A stretch of 8,301 bases of DNA, taken from the NCBI GenBank assembly GCA_050250135.1, contig JBFWPF010000042.1, forward strand, positions 1-8,301, in the 5' to 3' direction. The DNA comes from JBFWPF01 sp050250135 (GTDB lineage: Bacteria; Chlamydiota; Chlamydiia; Chlamydiales; JAFEGQ01). Within the stretch, counting starts at the first letter, position 1. Every line of letters starts with the position of its first letter. Positions 1 to 6,610 of this stretch are shown piece after piece. The notes under the pieces were generated by a model, which worked only from the letters and a program-made list of their open reading frames with translations, ran no database searches and had not been told where the DNA came from. The translations under genes and the position numbers were made by a program.

Positions 1-41
1 TGGTCCACAATTCTTGGGCTGGTCTTTTCATTGGCCGACAT
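1..41 (-). CDS. Start of an unidentified gene, cut by the window edge
   Basis: Only the first 13 codons are visible: MSANEKTSPRIVD, followed by two bases of the next codon. The ATG is supported by a near-perfect Shine-Dalgarno, AAAGGAGGT, 5 nt upstream. The gene lies 75 nt downstream of the MFS transporter stop on the same strand, so the two could be co-transcribed, although the strong ribosome site shows it is translated independently. The visible residues are hydrophilic and do not begin like a signal peptide. I do not recognise the family; the fragment is too short to name. Confidence 0.7.
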   Translation of the reverse strand, partial: MSANEKTSPRIVD

Positions 42-46
42 ATTCT

Positions 47-55
47 ACCTCCTTT
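47..55 (-). promoter_or_regulatory. Strong Shine-Dalgarno for the left-edge gene
   Basis: On the minus strand this reads AAAGGAGGT, then a 5-nt spacer AGAAT, then ATG at position 41. It is the best ribosome binding site in the window, clearly stronger than those in front of the efflux genes, and it decides the start of the left-edge gene. Confidence 0.85.
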
Positions 56-116
56 GGTCGGGAAGGTAAAATTCATGCCATCTAGGCCCTAAAATGAAAA
101 GTTAATTTTTGATGCG

Positions 117-1283
117 CTAGCCCTGGGCTATCGCTAAGAGGGAGAAGAGGAAAACGGGCCCTGGGTTGGCTGGTATTAAGCTATAGATAAAGACCGCTAG
201 GACCGCCGTTCCCATGTTGAGGAAGCTAACCGCTGAGGAGGCGGTCGCCTTGTCATCGGCCTGGGAGGTGGCCAGGGCAATGCCGTTGGTCCAAATGGGG
301 GAGATCGCCAGGAAGATGAAGGCGTTGATAGAGAAAAAGGCCCAGACGGGAAGGGGGGTGAAGAGGAACAGGAAGGTCAAGAGGAGGCTACCTATCCAAA
401 AGATCGACAGCCCGATGGCAATCATCCACCTCTCAGCCACATGGTGGGCCAGCCTCCCCGTCACAACCCCTCCAATGACCAGCCCTACCGTGATGATAAG
501 GTAGTAGAGGCCATATTCGGCTTCGCTAAGTCCATAGCGGACCGACCCGATGAAGGGGCCCGCGGTAGCCAGAATGTAGTTAGTCGCGGCCACCAGCCCC
601 ACCACAATCCCGTAGCGGAGGAGAGCCCTCTCCTTAAAGACCTGAAAATAGCGGTGGGCAATGACCCGGACTTTGGTGGCGTGGGGATGGAGGTTCCGGC
701 CCGTCTCAGGGAGGCGAAAAGCTAAGATCCAGCCTAGAGCGGCGTAAACCACCATGCCCCAAAAGGCCGATTCCCACCCAAAGGTGTTGATCAGGCTCCC
801 CCCAATGGCAATGGCTATCCCCGGGATGGCGGCAAAACCGAGAGTGACATAGGCGATGATCTTCCGGGCATCCTTTTGGTAGTAGTAGTCGGTGATGATC
901 GTCAGCGCGAGGGTAAGGCCGGCGCAGGAACCGAGCGAGAGGACTAGCCGTCCCCAGAGGAGGAGGGCAAAGGTATGGAGGGGCCCCGAAAGGGCACACA
1001 TCAGGTTCCCCACTAGGGTGATCGCAATCCCGAGGTAGAGAGCCCGTTTCCGCCCAAACCGGTTGGCCAGGGGGCCATAGATCAACTGCCCAAAGGCATA
1101 GCCTAGGAGGAAGAGGGTCATGGTCATCTTAACATCGCCAGGCGAAACCCCAAAAGTCCTCTGGATCATGGGGAGACCAGGGGTATAAAAGACCCCATTG
1201 ACCGAGGCAAAAGCGATGATGAACAGGAGGGCGAAAAAGGAGGGGGCCCTCCCCTCAAGGCGGGCCTTTTCAACGCGGAACAT
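117..1283 (-). CDS. Bcr/CflA-like MFS efflux transporter
   Basis: The 388-residue product looks like a major facilitator of the drug:H+ antiporter (DHA1) type in the inner membrane, exporting a drug or small solute by proton exchange. Hydrophobic segments fit 12 helices. The signature loop between helices 2 and 3 is present (GPLANRFGRKR, residues 70-80), as is the helix-4 arginine (R112). The helix 5-6 region has a Pro154/Gly161-Gly162 pattern followed by GWESAFW, which resembles Bcr/CflA proteins. The last helix looks short: only about 14 residues after Pro-Gly (GPVFLFSLLAIAQG) precede the TAG stop, so the C terminus may be trimmed. The ATG at 1283 lacks a well-spaced Shine-Dalgarno; a GGGGGA lies about 17 nt upstream. 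Transcribed divergently from the outer-membrane duct gene, which suggests shared control. The substrate cannot be read from sequence; family call firm, drug specificity uncertain. Confidence 0.9.
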   Translation of the reverse strand: MFRVEKARLEGRAPSFFALLFIIAFASVNGVFYTPGLPMIQRTFGVSPGDVKMTMTLFLLGYAFGQLIYGPLANRFGRKRALYLGIAITLVGNLMCALSGPLHTFALLLWGRLVLSLGSCAGLTLALTIITDYYYQKDARKIIAYVTLGFAAIPGIAIAIGGSLINTFGWESAFWGMVVYAALGWILAFRLPETGRNLHPHATKVRVIAHRYFQVFKERALLRYGIVVGLVAATNYILATAGPFIGSVRYGLSEAEYGLYYLIITVGLVIGGVVTGRLAHHVAERWMIAIGLSIFWIGSLLLTFLFLFTPLPVWAFFSINAFIFLAISPIWTNGIALATSQADDKATASSAVSFLNMGTAVLAVFIYSLIPANPGPVFLFSLLAIAQG

Positions 1284-1289
1284 GGTCCC

Positions 1290-1318
1290 ATTCTCTATCC
1301 CCCTTTGGAAGGAGTCAA
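1290..1318 (-). promoter_or_regulatory. Candidate promoter for the MFS gene
   Basis: On the minus strand, TTGACT (1313-1318, 5 of 6 matches to a sigma-70 -35 box) is followed after 17 nt by GAGAAT (1290-1295, 4 of 6 to -10). The -10 box ends only 6 nt before the ATG at 1283, so this promoter would give an essentially leaderless message. An alternative -10, CATAAT, lies farther upstream in the AT-rich middle of the spacer but has no good -35 box. Inference from motif matching only. Confidence 0.3.
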
Positions 1319-1333
1319 TTCAAAAAATTTATT
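1305..1333 (+). promoter_or_regulatory. Candidate promoter for the outer-membrane duct gene
   Basis: TTGGAA (1305-1310) and TTTATT (1328-1333) are separated by 17 nt in the AT-rich divergent spacer. TATTAT at 1330-1335 is an alternative -10 with a 19-nt spacer. The message would start about 10-12 nt before the ATG at 1352, and its leader would contain GAGAGGGG immediately ahead of the start codon. The site overlaps the opposing MFS promoter, so a single bound regulator could affect both genes. Motif-based only. Confidence 0.3.
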
Positions 1334-1351
1334 ATGTGATACAGAGAGGGG

Positions 1352-2935
1352 ATGCGCCCCCTCCTTTCAGTTTTGCTTTTGTCCGCCTTAGCTGCCTGCA
1401 ACGTGGGGCCCCGCTACCACTGCCCCTCCCCCTGCACGCCGACTCGGTGGAAGGAGACCCAGGTGGCCACTCCCCCGCCGGTGGAGCAGTGGTGGGAGGT
1501 TTTTCAGGACGACTCCCTTAACCGGATGATGGGACAAGCGATCGCGAAAAGCCCCGATCTGATGACGGCGATGGCACGGATTTGCGAGGCGTGGGCCACC
1601 GTGGGGGTAAGCCGGGCCGACCTCTACCCCCAGGTGACGCTCGCCCCAAGTTACCTCGAGCAGAACTACCTCTTTAAGCTCTTTGTCCCCAACTTCGGCC
1701 TCTTCCCTCCTGGCTTCAATGCGCTGAGCACCCCTTTTAGGATCCACCAGTACACCTTTGGCCTGCCGTTTAATGCGCAGTATGAGGTCGACCTTTGGGG
1801 GAAATACCGGGGGCAGGTCAAGTCGGCGCTCCGCACGACCCAAGCCAAGCAGCAGGCCTACTGCACCGCCCTCCTTACCCTGACCAGTAATCTCTCGAAC
1901 TTCTACTTCTCGGCCCGCGCCCTCGATACCCGGATCACCCTACTGCGGGAGACAATTGGGGTGCTAGAGGCTTGGGCGGAGCTGAACGCTAACCGCTACA
2001 CCCGGGGGCTCACCTCGGCAGATGACCTGGCCACGACCAAGCTCAACCTGGCCAACAGCAGGGCGGAGCTCGAGGAGCTCATCCAGCAGCGGGCGCTGGC
2101 CGAGCATGCGATCGCGGCGCTGATGGGGATTGCCGCTCCCGAATTCACCCTCCCTGTCCACCCCCTGCTGGAGGAGCCCCCTGAGATCCCGGCGGGGATC
2201 CCCTCCGAGATGCTCCGCCGCCGCCCCGATATCGCCGAGGCGGAGCGGGCGATGGCGGCCGAGCATGCGCTGATCGGGGTCGCCTACACCTCCTACCTCC
2301 CCTCGATCACCCTAACCGGGGCCCTTGGCTTTCTGAGCCCGACCTTTAAAGACTTTTTGACTTGGCCGAGCTACTTCTGGTCGCTCGGGGCTAACGTCCT
2401 TCAAACGGTCCTCGATGGGGGGCGCAATCGGTGGACGGTCCGAGCCGCCTATGCCCGATTTGCCCAGCGGCACGAGGAGTGGCGCTCTTCCGTCCTGACC
2501 GCCTTCCGGGAGGTGGAGGATGCGCTGGTGAGCTTGGAGACGCAGCGGCGGGAGGCGGAGGATCGGGCGGAGGCCTCGGGAGAGGCACAGAAGCTCCTCA
2601 AGCTGGCCAGCCAGCGCCATCAAAAGGGGCTCGCCTCCTCACTCGAGGTGGTGTCGCGAGAGCAGGCGGCCCTGGATGCCAAGCGGACCGAGGCTGCTCT
2701 TCTGGGGCAGCGCTACCTCTCGACTGTGCAGCTCATCAAAGCCCTTGGTGGGGGATGGAGCTCATGTGAGGCGGCGGCCGAAGAACCAGCCCGAGGCTGT
2801 CAGTGTGCACAGGGTGATCACCCCAAGGGGCCAGAGGTAGCCGAGGAGGATCGAAAAGGGCATATCCTTGAGCATCACCCCCTTTGCGATCACCAGGTAG
2901 TAGCGCAAGGGGTTGGCGAGGGTAGCGATCTGTAG
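1352..2935 (+). CDS. NodT-family outer-membrane efflux lipoprotein
   Basis: Product of 527 residues, matching outer-membrane factors (TolC/OprM/NodT type, two OEP repeats) that form the exit duct of tripartite pumps. The N terminus is a lipoprotein signal: Arg2, a hydrophobic stretch, then lipobox L-A-A-C with Cys16 as the predicted lipidated residue, followed by the typical NVGPRY. Further cysteines at 24 and 28 are unusual. The first repeat contains YEVDLWGKYRG; the second begins with the hallmark LRRRPDIAEAE (from residue 288) and SYLPSITLTGALG. The family's usual end, KALGGGW, occurs at residue 469, a normal length. The frame nevertheless stays open for 58 more codons with no recognisable fold, ending at a TAG at 2933. 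That tail is antisense to the 3' end of ybhR. An in-frame TGA upstream excludes an earlier start. A GAGAGGGG abuts the ATG. It most likely serves the adjacent YbhGFSR pump and possibly other adaptors. Confidence 0.92.
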   Translation: MRPLLSVLLLSALAACNVGPRYHCPSPCTPTRWKETQVATPPPVEQWWEVFQDDSLNRMMGQAIAKSPDLMTAMARICEAWATVGVSRADLYPQVTLAPSYLEQNYLFKLFVPNFGLFPPGFNALSTPFRIHQYTFGLPFNAQYEVDLWGKYRGQVKSALRTTQAKQQAYCTALLTLTSNLSNFYFSARALDTRITLLRETIGVLEAWAELNANRYTRGLTSADDLATTKLNLANSRAELEELIQQRALAEHAIAALMGIAAPEFTLPVHPLLEEPPEIPAGIPSEMLRRRPDIAEAERAMAAEHALIGVAYTSYLPSITLTGALGFLSPTFKDFLTWPSYFWSLGANVLQTVLDGGRNRWTVRAAYARFAQRHEEWRSSVLTAFREVEDALVSLETQRREAEDRAEASGEAQKLLKLASQRHQKGLASSLEVVSREQAALDAKRTEAALLGQRYLSTVQLIKALGGGWSSCEAAAEEPARGCQCAQGDHPKGPEVAEEDRKGHILEHHPLCDHQVVAQGVGEGSDL

Positions 2936-3871
2936 CCACTCGGGCATATTCTCGATCGGAGTGGCAAAGCCGGAGAGGAGGACAGCAGGGCTCATAAAGA
3001 GGAAAGTTCCGAGTATCGCCTGCTGCTGCGTTTTACAGAGGGCCGAGATAAAGAGGCCCAAGCCCACAACCGAGCAGATAAACACCAACATCCCCAAGTA
3101 GAGGTAGAGGAAGGAGCCCTCCATCGGCACCCGGAAGAGGTAAAGGGCGGCCAAGATGATGATCGTCCCTTCAGCCAAGCTGATCAGGATCGCCGGAATG
3201 GTCTTGCCGAGAAGAATCTCAAAGGGAGAGAGGGGGGAGACGAGGAGCTGGTCAAAGGTGCCTAGCTCCCGCTCCCGGGCCACCGATAGGGCGGTGACGA
3301 GGAGGGCGACAAGGGTGGTCAGGACGCCGCTTAGGTTGGGGACGTTGAACCAGTAGTAGATCAGGTTGGGGTTAAACCAGTTTCGGGGGACGAGGGTGGT
3401 GTTTTCCCGGGCGAGCTCGGTTGTCCGCCCGAAACTGTCGTTGTACTGCTCAATAATGGTGTTAGCGTAGCCGGCAACGATCTGGGCGGTGTTCGACTTC
3501 CGCCCGTCGAGGATCAGCTGCACCTGGGCTGGCCGCCCCTCTTCGATATTGCGGGAGAATTCGGGCCCTATCGAAAGGACCATCATCCCCCGTTGATTGT
3601 TGATATAGGGGGCGATATTCTCGATAAACCCGAGGTCGGTGACCTTAGTGAAGGTGGGCGATCCCCGAAACCGCTCCACTAGCTCAAACCCCCTCCCTCC
3701 CCCATCCCGGTTGACCACCCCGATCCGAACATTTTTCACATCGAGGGTAGCAGCGTGGGCAAAGATAAGGAGCTGGACAATGGGGGGGATGACCAAAACG
3801 GCGCGGCTCTTCTTATCCCGCCAGACAGCGAGCAGCTCCTTATAGATGAGGACCCACAACCTGGTGATCAT
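2762..3871 (-). CDS. ybhR: ABC-2 type permease YbhR
   Basis: A 369-residue inner-membrane subunit of an ABC exporter. One helix near residues 23-42 is followed by a large periplasmic domain (about 43-175) containing LDGRKSNTAQ and RNWFNPNL, then five C-terminal helices. After the second helix lies the ABC-2 coupling motif RERELGTFDQLLVSP (199-213), which should contact the ATPase. Length and these motifs agree with E. coli YbhR as I remember it (about 368 residues). It is last in the ybhGFSR operon and is translationally coupled to ybhS: the ybhS stop and this ATG share one base in TGATG (3869-3873), with AAGAGG about 8 nt upstream. Its final 174 bp lie opposite the extended 3' end of the outer-membrane duct gene. 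Substrate unknown; E. coli YbhFSR has been linked to drug efflux and to Na+/Li+ transport. Confidence 0.93.
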   Translation of the reverse strand: MITRLWVLIYKELLAVWRDKKSRAVLVIPPIVQLLIFAHAATLDVKNVRIGVVNRDGGGRGFELVERFRGSPTFTKVTDLGFIENIAPYINNQRGMMVLSIGPEFSRNIEEGRPAQVQLILDGRKSNTAQIVAGYANTIIEQYNDSFGRTTELARENTTLVPRNWFNPNLIYYWFNVPNLSGVLTTLVALLVTALSVARERELGTFDQLLVSPLSPFEILLGKTIPAILISLAEGTIIILAALYLFRVPMEGSFLYLYLGMLVFICSVVGLGLFISALCKTQQQAILGTFLFMSPAVLLSGFATPIENMPEWLQIATLANPLRYYLVIAKGVMLKDMPFSILLGYLWPLGVITLCTLTASGWFFGRRLT

Positions 3872-4983
3872 CAGTCGAGCCTCTTAACGGTGCGGTGAGC
3901 AGTAATAGTAAAGATGACCAGCGCCATCAGAAGGAGGATGAGAGCATCGATCGCTAAGAGCCGCCAGATATTGCCGGCCAGGAATAGGGTTTGGAGGGAG
4001 CGGACAAAGTAACGGGCTGGAATGAGGAGGCTCAGGAGGCGGATAGGGGTCGGCATGCTCGAGATCTCGAAAATAAAGCCGGAGAGGACAAGGGCGGGGA
4101 GAAAGGAGGAGACGATAGAGGCTTGAGCGGCGACAAACTGGTTGCGGGAGAGGGTGGAGATCAAAAGGCCGATGCCGAGCGCTACCAGGAGAAAGAGGGC
4201 CGAGGTGGCGGTCAACGCGATGAGGGAGCCCCTGAAAGGGATCTGGTAGAGGAGGACCCCTACGGCAGTACCGATGAGCATCGACCCCAGCCCTAACAGG
4301 AAATAGGGGACAAGCTTACCGACAATCAGCTCCCAGGTCTTGACCGGCGTCGCCATTAGCGCCTCCATCGTCCCCCGCTCCCACTCCCGCGCCACCACCA
4401 GTGAGGTGAGGAGGGTACCGATCAGGGTCATGATGAGCGCCAAAGACCCGGGGATAAGGAAGTCACGACTCTCAAGCGACTCATTAAACCAGATGCGGGG
4501 ATCGGCCTGAACAAGGGGTGCCGATTGCCTCTCGCCGTTGGAGATCCCCTCTTGCGTGATCCAATTTTCCCAGGCTCCCCGGACATAGTTCTGGACAAAG
4601 CTAGCGGTGTTGGGCTCGCTCCCATCGGCGATCACCTGGATGGGGGCGATGGTGTCGGTCCTCTCCCGGAACTGGGAGAAGTAGGAGGGGACAACGACGA
4701 TCCCTCGGATCGTCCCGCGGGTGATCGCTTCATAGAAGGGGGCGCGGGTGAGCCCCACCTCCGTCTTCAGAAAGCGGCTATCGGTCAGCGACTGGGCAAA
4801 CCCTTGCGCCCCTTCGGTCTGATCCTCCATCACAAGGCCAATCCGGATGTTGTCCATATCGAGGGAGACCCCAAAGCCGTAGACAAAGAGAAGGAAAAGG
4901 GGGAGGACAACGCTGATCAGCAGAGTGCTTGGGTCGCGGATAATCTGAAAAAATTCCTTAATCATTAGCGCCTTAAGTCGCAT
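3871..4983 (-). CDS. ybhS: ABC-2 type permease YbhS
   Basis: A 370-residue partner permease of YbhR with the same plan: one N-terminal helix (about 20-38), a periplasmic domain (about 41-172) with QVIADGSEPNTASFVQ, and five C-terminal helices starting at DFLIPGS. The coupling motif REWERGTMEALMATP is at 199-213, exactly the residue positions of the equivalent motif in YbhR, indicating paralogues from an old duplication. SGFIFEISSMP and IPARYFV are typical of YbhS. The ATG at 4983 lies inside the last codons of ybhF (11-nt overlap) and has a GAGGAG ribosome site. Met7 is an alternative start but less well placed. Together YbhS and YbhR should form a heterodimeric membrane channel driven by YbhF. 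Confidence 0.94.
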   Translation of the reverse strand: MRLKALMIKEFFQIIRDPSTLLISVVLPLFLLFVYGFGVSLDMDNIRIGLVMEDQTEGAQGFAQSLTDSRFLKTEVGLTRAPFYEAITRGTIRGIVVVPSYFSQFRERTDTIAPIQVIADGSEPNTASFVQNYVRGAWENWITQEGISNGERQSAPLVQADPRIWFNESLESRDFLIPGSLALIMTLIGTLLTSLVVAREWERGTMEALMATPVKTWELIVGKLVPYFLLGLGSMLIGTAVGVLLYQIPFRGSLIALTATSALFLLVALGIGLLISTLSRNQFVAAQASIVSSFLPALVLSGFIFEISSMPTPIRLLSLLIPARYFVRSLQTLFLAGNIWRLLAIDALILLLMALVIFTITAHRTVKRLD

Positions 4984-6610
4984 GGCTCTCCTCGATCAGG
5001 TGGATGAAGGCCTCCTCTAGGGTGGGTTCGGGATTTTCGGCTGTTTGCGCCTGCTCCTTGAGGGCATCGGGGGTGTCGATGACGAGGACCCGGCTCTGGT
5101 GGATCAGCCCGATCCGGTCACAGTAGTCGGCCTCATCCATAAAGTGGGTGGTAATCATGATGGTAACCCCCTTCTCCACTAGGCCATTGATGTGGCCCCA
5201 AAACTCCCGCCGGGTCACCGGGTCGACCCCTGAGGTCGGTTCGTCCAAGAAGAGGATAGGGGGCTTATGCATCAGAGCGCAGGCCAAGGCAAGGCGCTGC
5301 TTGTAGCCGAGGGGGAGGAGTTTGGAGCTAGCGTCGAGGTAGGGATCGAGATCGAACACCTCGGCCATCTCCCTCCTCGCCCTTGCCCGCCGCACCACGT
5401 TCAGGCCGTAGGCACCGGCAAAGAAGAGGAGGTTTTGGCGGGCACTGAGATCGCCGTAGAGGGAAAACTTCTGCGCCATATAGCCGATGTGGGAGCGGGC
5501 CTTGCCGGGCGCTCGCATCAGATCGACCCCCTCAACGGTCGCCCCCCCTTCCGTAGGCCGGAGGAGGCCGCAGAGCATCTTGAAGATGGTCGACTTCCCC
5601 GCTCCGTTGGGGCCTAGAAGGCCAAAGATCTCCCCCCGGCGGATCGTCAGGTTTACATCGCCGGCAGCAGTAAAGTGACCAAATTTTTTAGTGAGATGAC
5701 GGGTGGTGATCACCGGCTCCCCTATCCCCTCCAGGAGCTCCCGGGTAGCGGCGAGGGGAGAGGGGCCTTTGGGTCCCCCCCCGAGGATATCGATAAAGGC
5801 ATCCTCAAAGCGGGGAGCCGCAGGGGTGAGCGCCTCTTTCGGTGCGATTCCCTCCTTGAGAACCAAGCGGACATTGCTCCCCTGGATCACCCCATCGACC
5901 ACCCCCTCTTGCTGGAGCGCCCTCTCGAGGTAGGCCCGGCGGCTCCCTTCCGGCCTAGCCAGAAAGACCCTCCCCGCCACCCTAGCTGTCAGCTCGCCAG
6001 GGGGCCCTTGGAAGAGGGGCTTTCCCTGATTCAGAAGCAACACCCGGTCGCACCGCTCCGCCTCATCGAGGTAGGAGGTGCTCCAAAGGACCGTAATCCC
6101 CCCCTCCAGCAACTCCCCGACCAACTTCCAGAGCTCCCGCCGGGAGAGGGGGTCGACCCCCACCGTCGGCTCGTCAAGCAGCAGGAGGCGGGGGTTCCCC
6201 ACCAAGGCGCAAGCAAGGCCCAGCTTTTGCTTCATCCCCCCTGAGAGGGCCCCTGCCAGCCGCTCGGTAAACTCGGTAAGGCCCGCGAACCCTAAGAGCC
6301 GATCAAAGCCCCGCTCCCCACTCGAAAGGGCCGAATAGAGGCGGAGGTTCTGCATAACCGTGAGGTCCTCATAGAGGCCAAACTGCTGGGGCATATAGCC
6401 GAGACTAGCACCGCTCCTCTCCACCGTTCCCTCGGTTGGGAGTAAGAGCCCTGCGATCAGCCGAATCAGCGTGGTCTTCCCCGCCCCGTCGGGGCCCACA
6501 AGGCCGATTAGCTCCCCCTCCTGAATCTCCATATCGAGCGGGCTAAGGGCGGGCTCCCCCTTCCCAAAGCGCTTGGAGAGCCCCCTAATTTTGACCAGTG
6601 TCTCGGCCAT
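4973..6610 (-). CDS. ybhF: Fused double ABC ATPase YbhF
   Basis: A 545-residue protein with two ATP-binding cassettes in one chain, the motor of the YbhGFSR exporter. NBD1: Walker A GPDGAGKT (39-46), Q-loop Gln around 75-76, signature LSGGM (122-126), Walker B with Glu147, and Ser179 where most ABC proteins have the H-loop His (STSYLDEAE). A linker containing PRFEDAFIDILGGG (about 266-279) leads to NBD2: Walker A GPNGAGKS (333-340), Gln380, a degenerate signature LPLGY (432-436), Walker B with Glu457, and H-loop His489. These features, including the linker, match E. coli YbhF as I recall it. I chose the ATG at 6610 because MAETLVKIRGLSKRF begins the usual NBD start; an ATG at 6664 would add 18 residues of unrelated sequence overlapping ybhG further. 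It overlaps ybhG by 26 nt, has no obvious Shine-Dalgarno, and is probably translated by coupling. Confidence 0.95.
   Translation of the reverse strand: MAETLVKIRGLSKRFGKGEPALSPLDMEIQEGELIGLVGPDGAGKTTLIRLIAGLLLPTEGTVERSGASLGYMPQQFGLYEDLTVMQNLRLYSALSSGERGFDRLLGFAGLTEFTERLAGALSGGMKQKLGLACALVGNPRLLLLDEPTVGVDPLSRRELWKLVGELLEGGITVLWSTSYLDEAERCDRVLLLNQGKPLFQGPPGELTARVAGRVFLARPEGSRRAYLERALQQEGVVDGVIQGSNVRLVLKEGIAPKEALTPAAPRFEDAFIDILGGGPKGPSPLAATRELLEGIGEPVITTRHLTKKFGHFTAAGDVNLTIRRGEIFGLLGPNGAGKSTIFKMLCGLLRPTEGGATVEGVDLMRAPGKARSHIGYMAQKFSLYGDLSARQNLLFFAGAYGLNVVRRARARREMAEVFDLDPYLDASSKLLPLGYKQRLALACALMHKPPILFLDEPTSGVDPVTRREFWGHINGLVEKGVTIMITTHFMDEADYCDRIGLIHQSRVLVIDTPDALKEQAQTAENPEPTLEEAFIHLIEESHAT
4988..4993 (-). 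promoter_or_regulatory. Shine-Dalgarno for ybhS within ybhF
   Basis: On the minus strand this reads GAGGAG, 4 nt before the ATG at 4983, and lies inside the last codons of ybhF. It supports the upstream of two possible ybhS starts and indicates that ybhS can recruit ribosomes itself as well as by coupling. Confidence 0.6.

Noticed and set aside
118..130. Palindrome at the MFS stop as a rho-independent terminator
   Set aside because: TAGCCC and GGGCTA are separated by one base, leaving a short stem, and the following sequence has no uninterrupted U tract.
4525..4968. Plus-strand open frame of 147 codons inside ybhS
   Set aside because: Antisense shadow of a conserved permease; low-complexity charged translation and no ribosome site.
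5675..6244. Plus-strand open frame of 189 codons inside ybhF
   Set aside because: It is antisense to well-conserved ATPase sequence, rich in Pro, Gly and Arg as expected for the reverse strand of GC-rich coding DNA, and has no recognisable domain.
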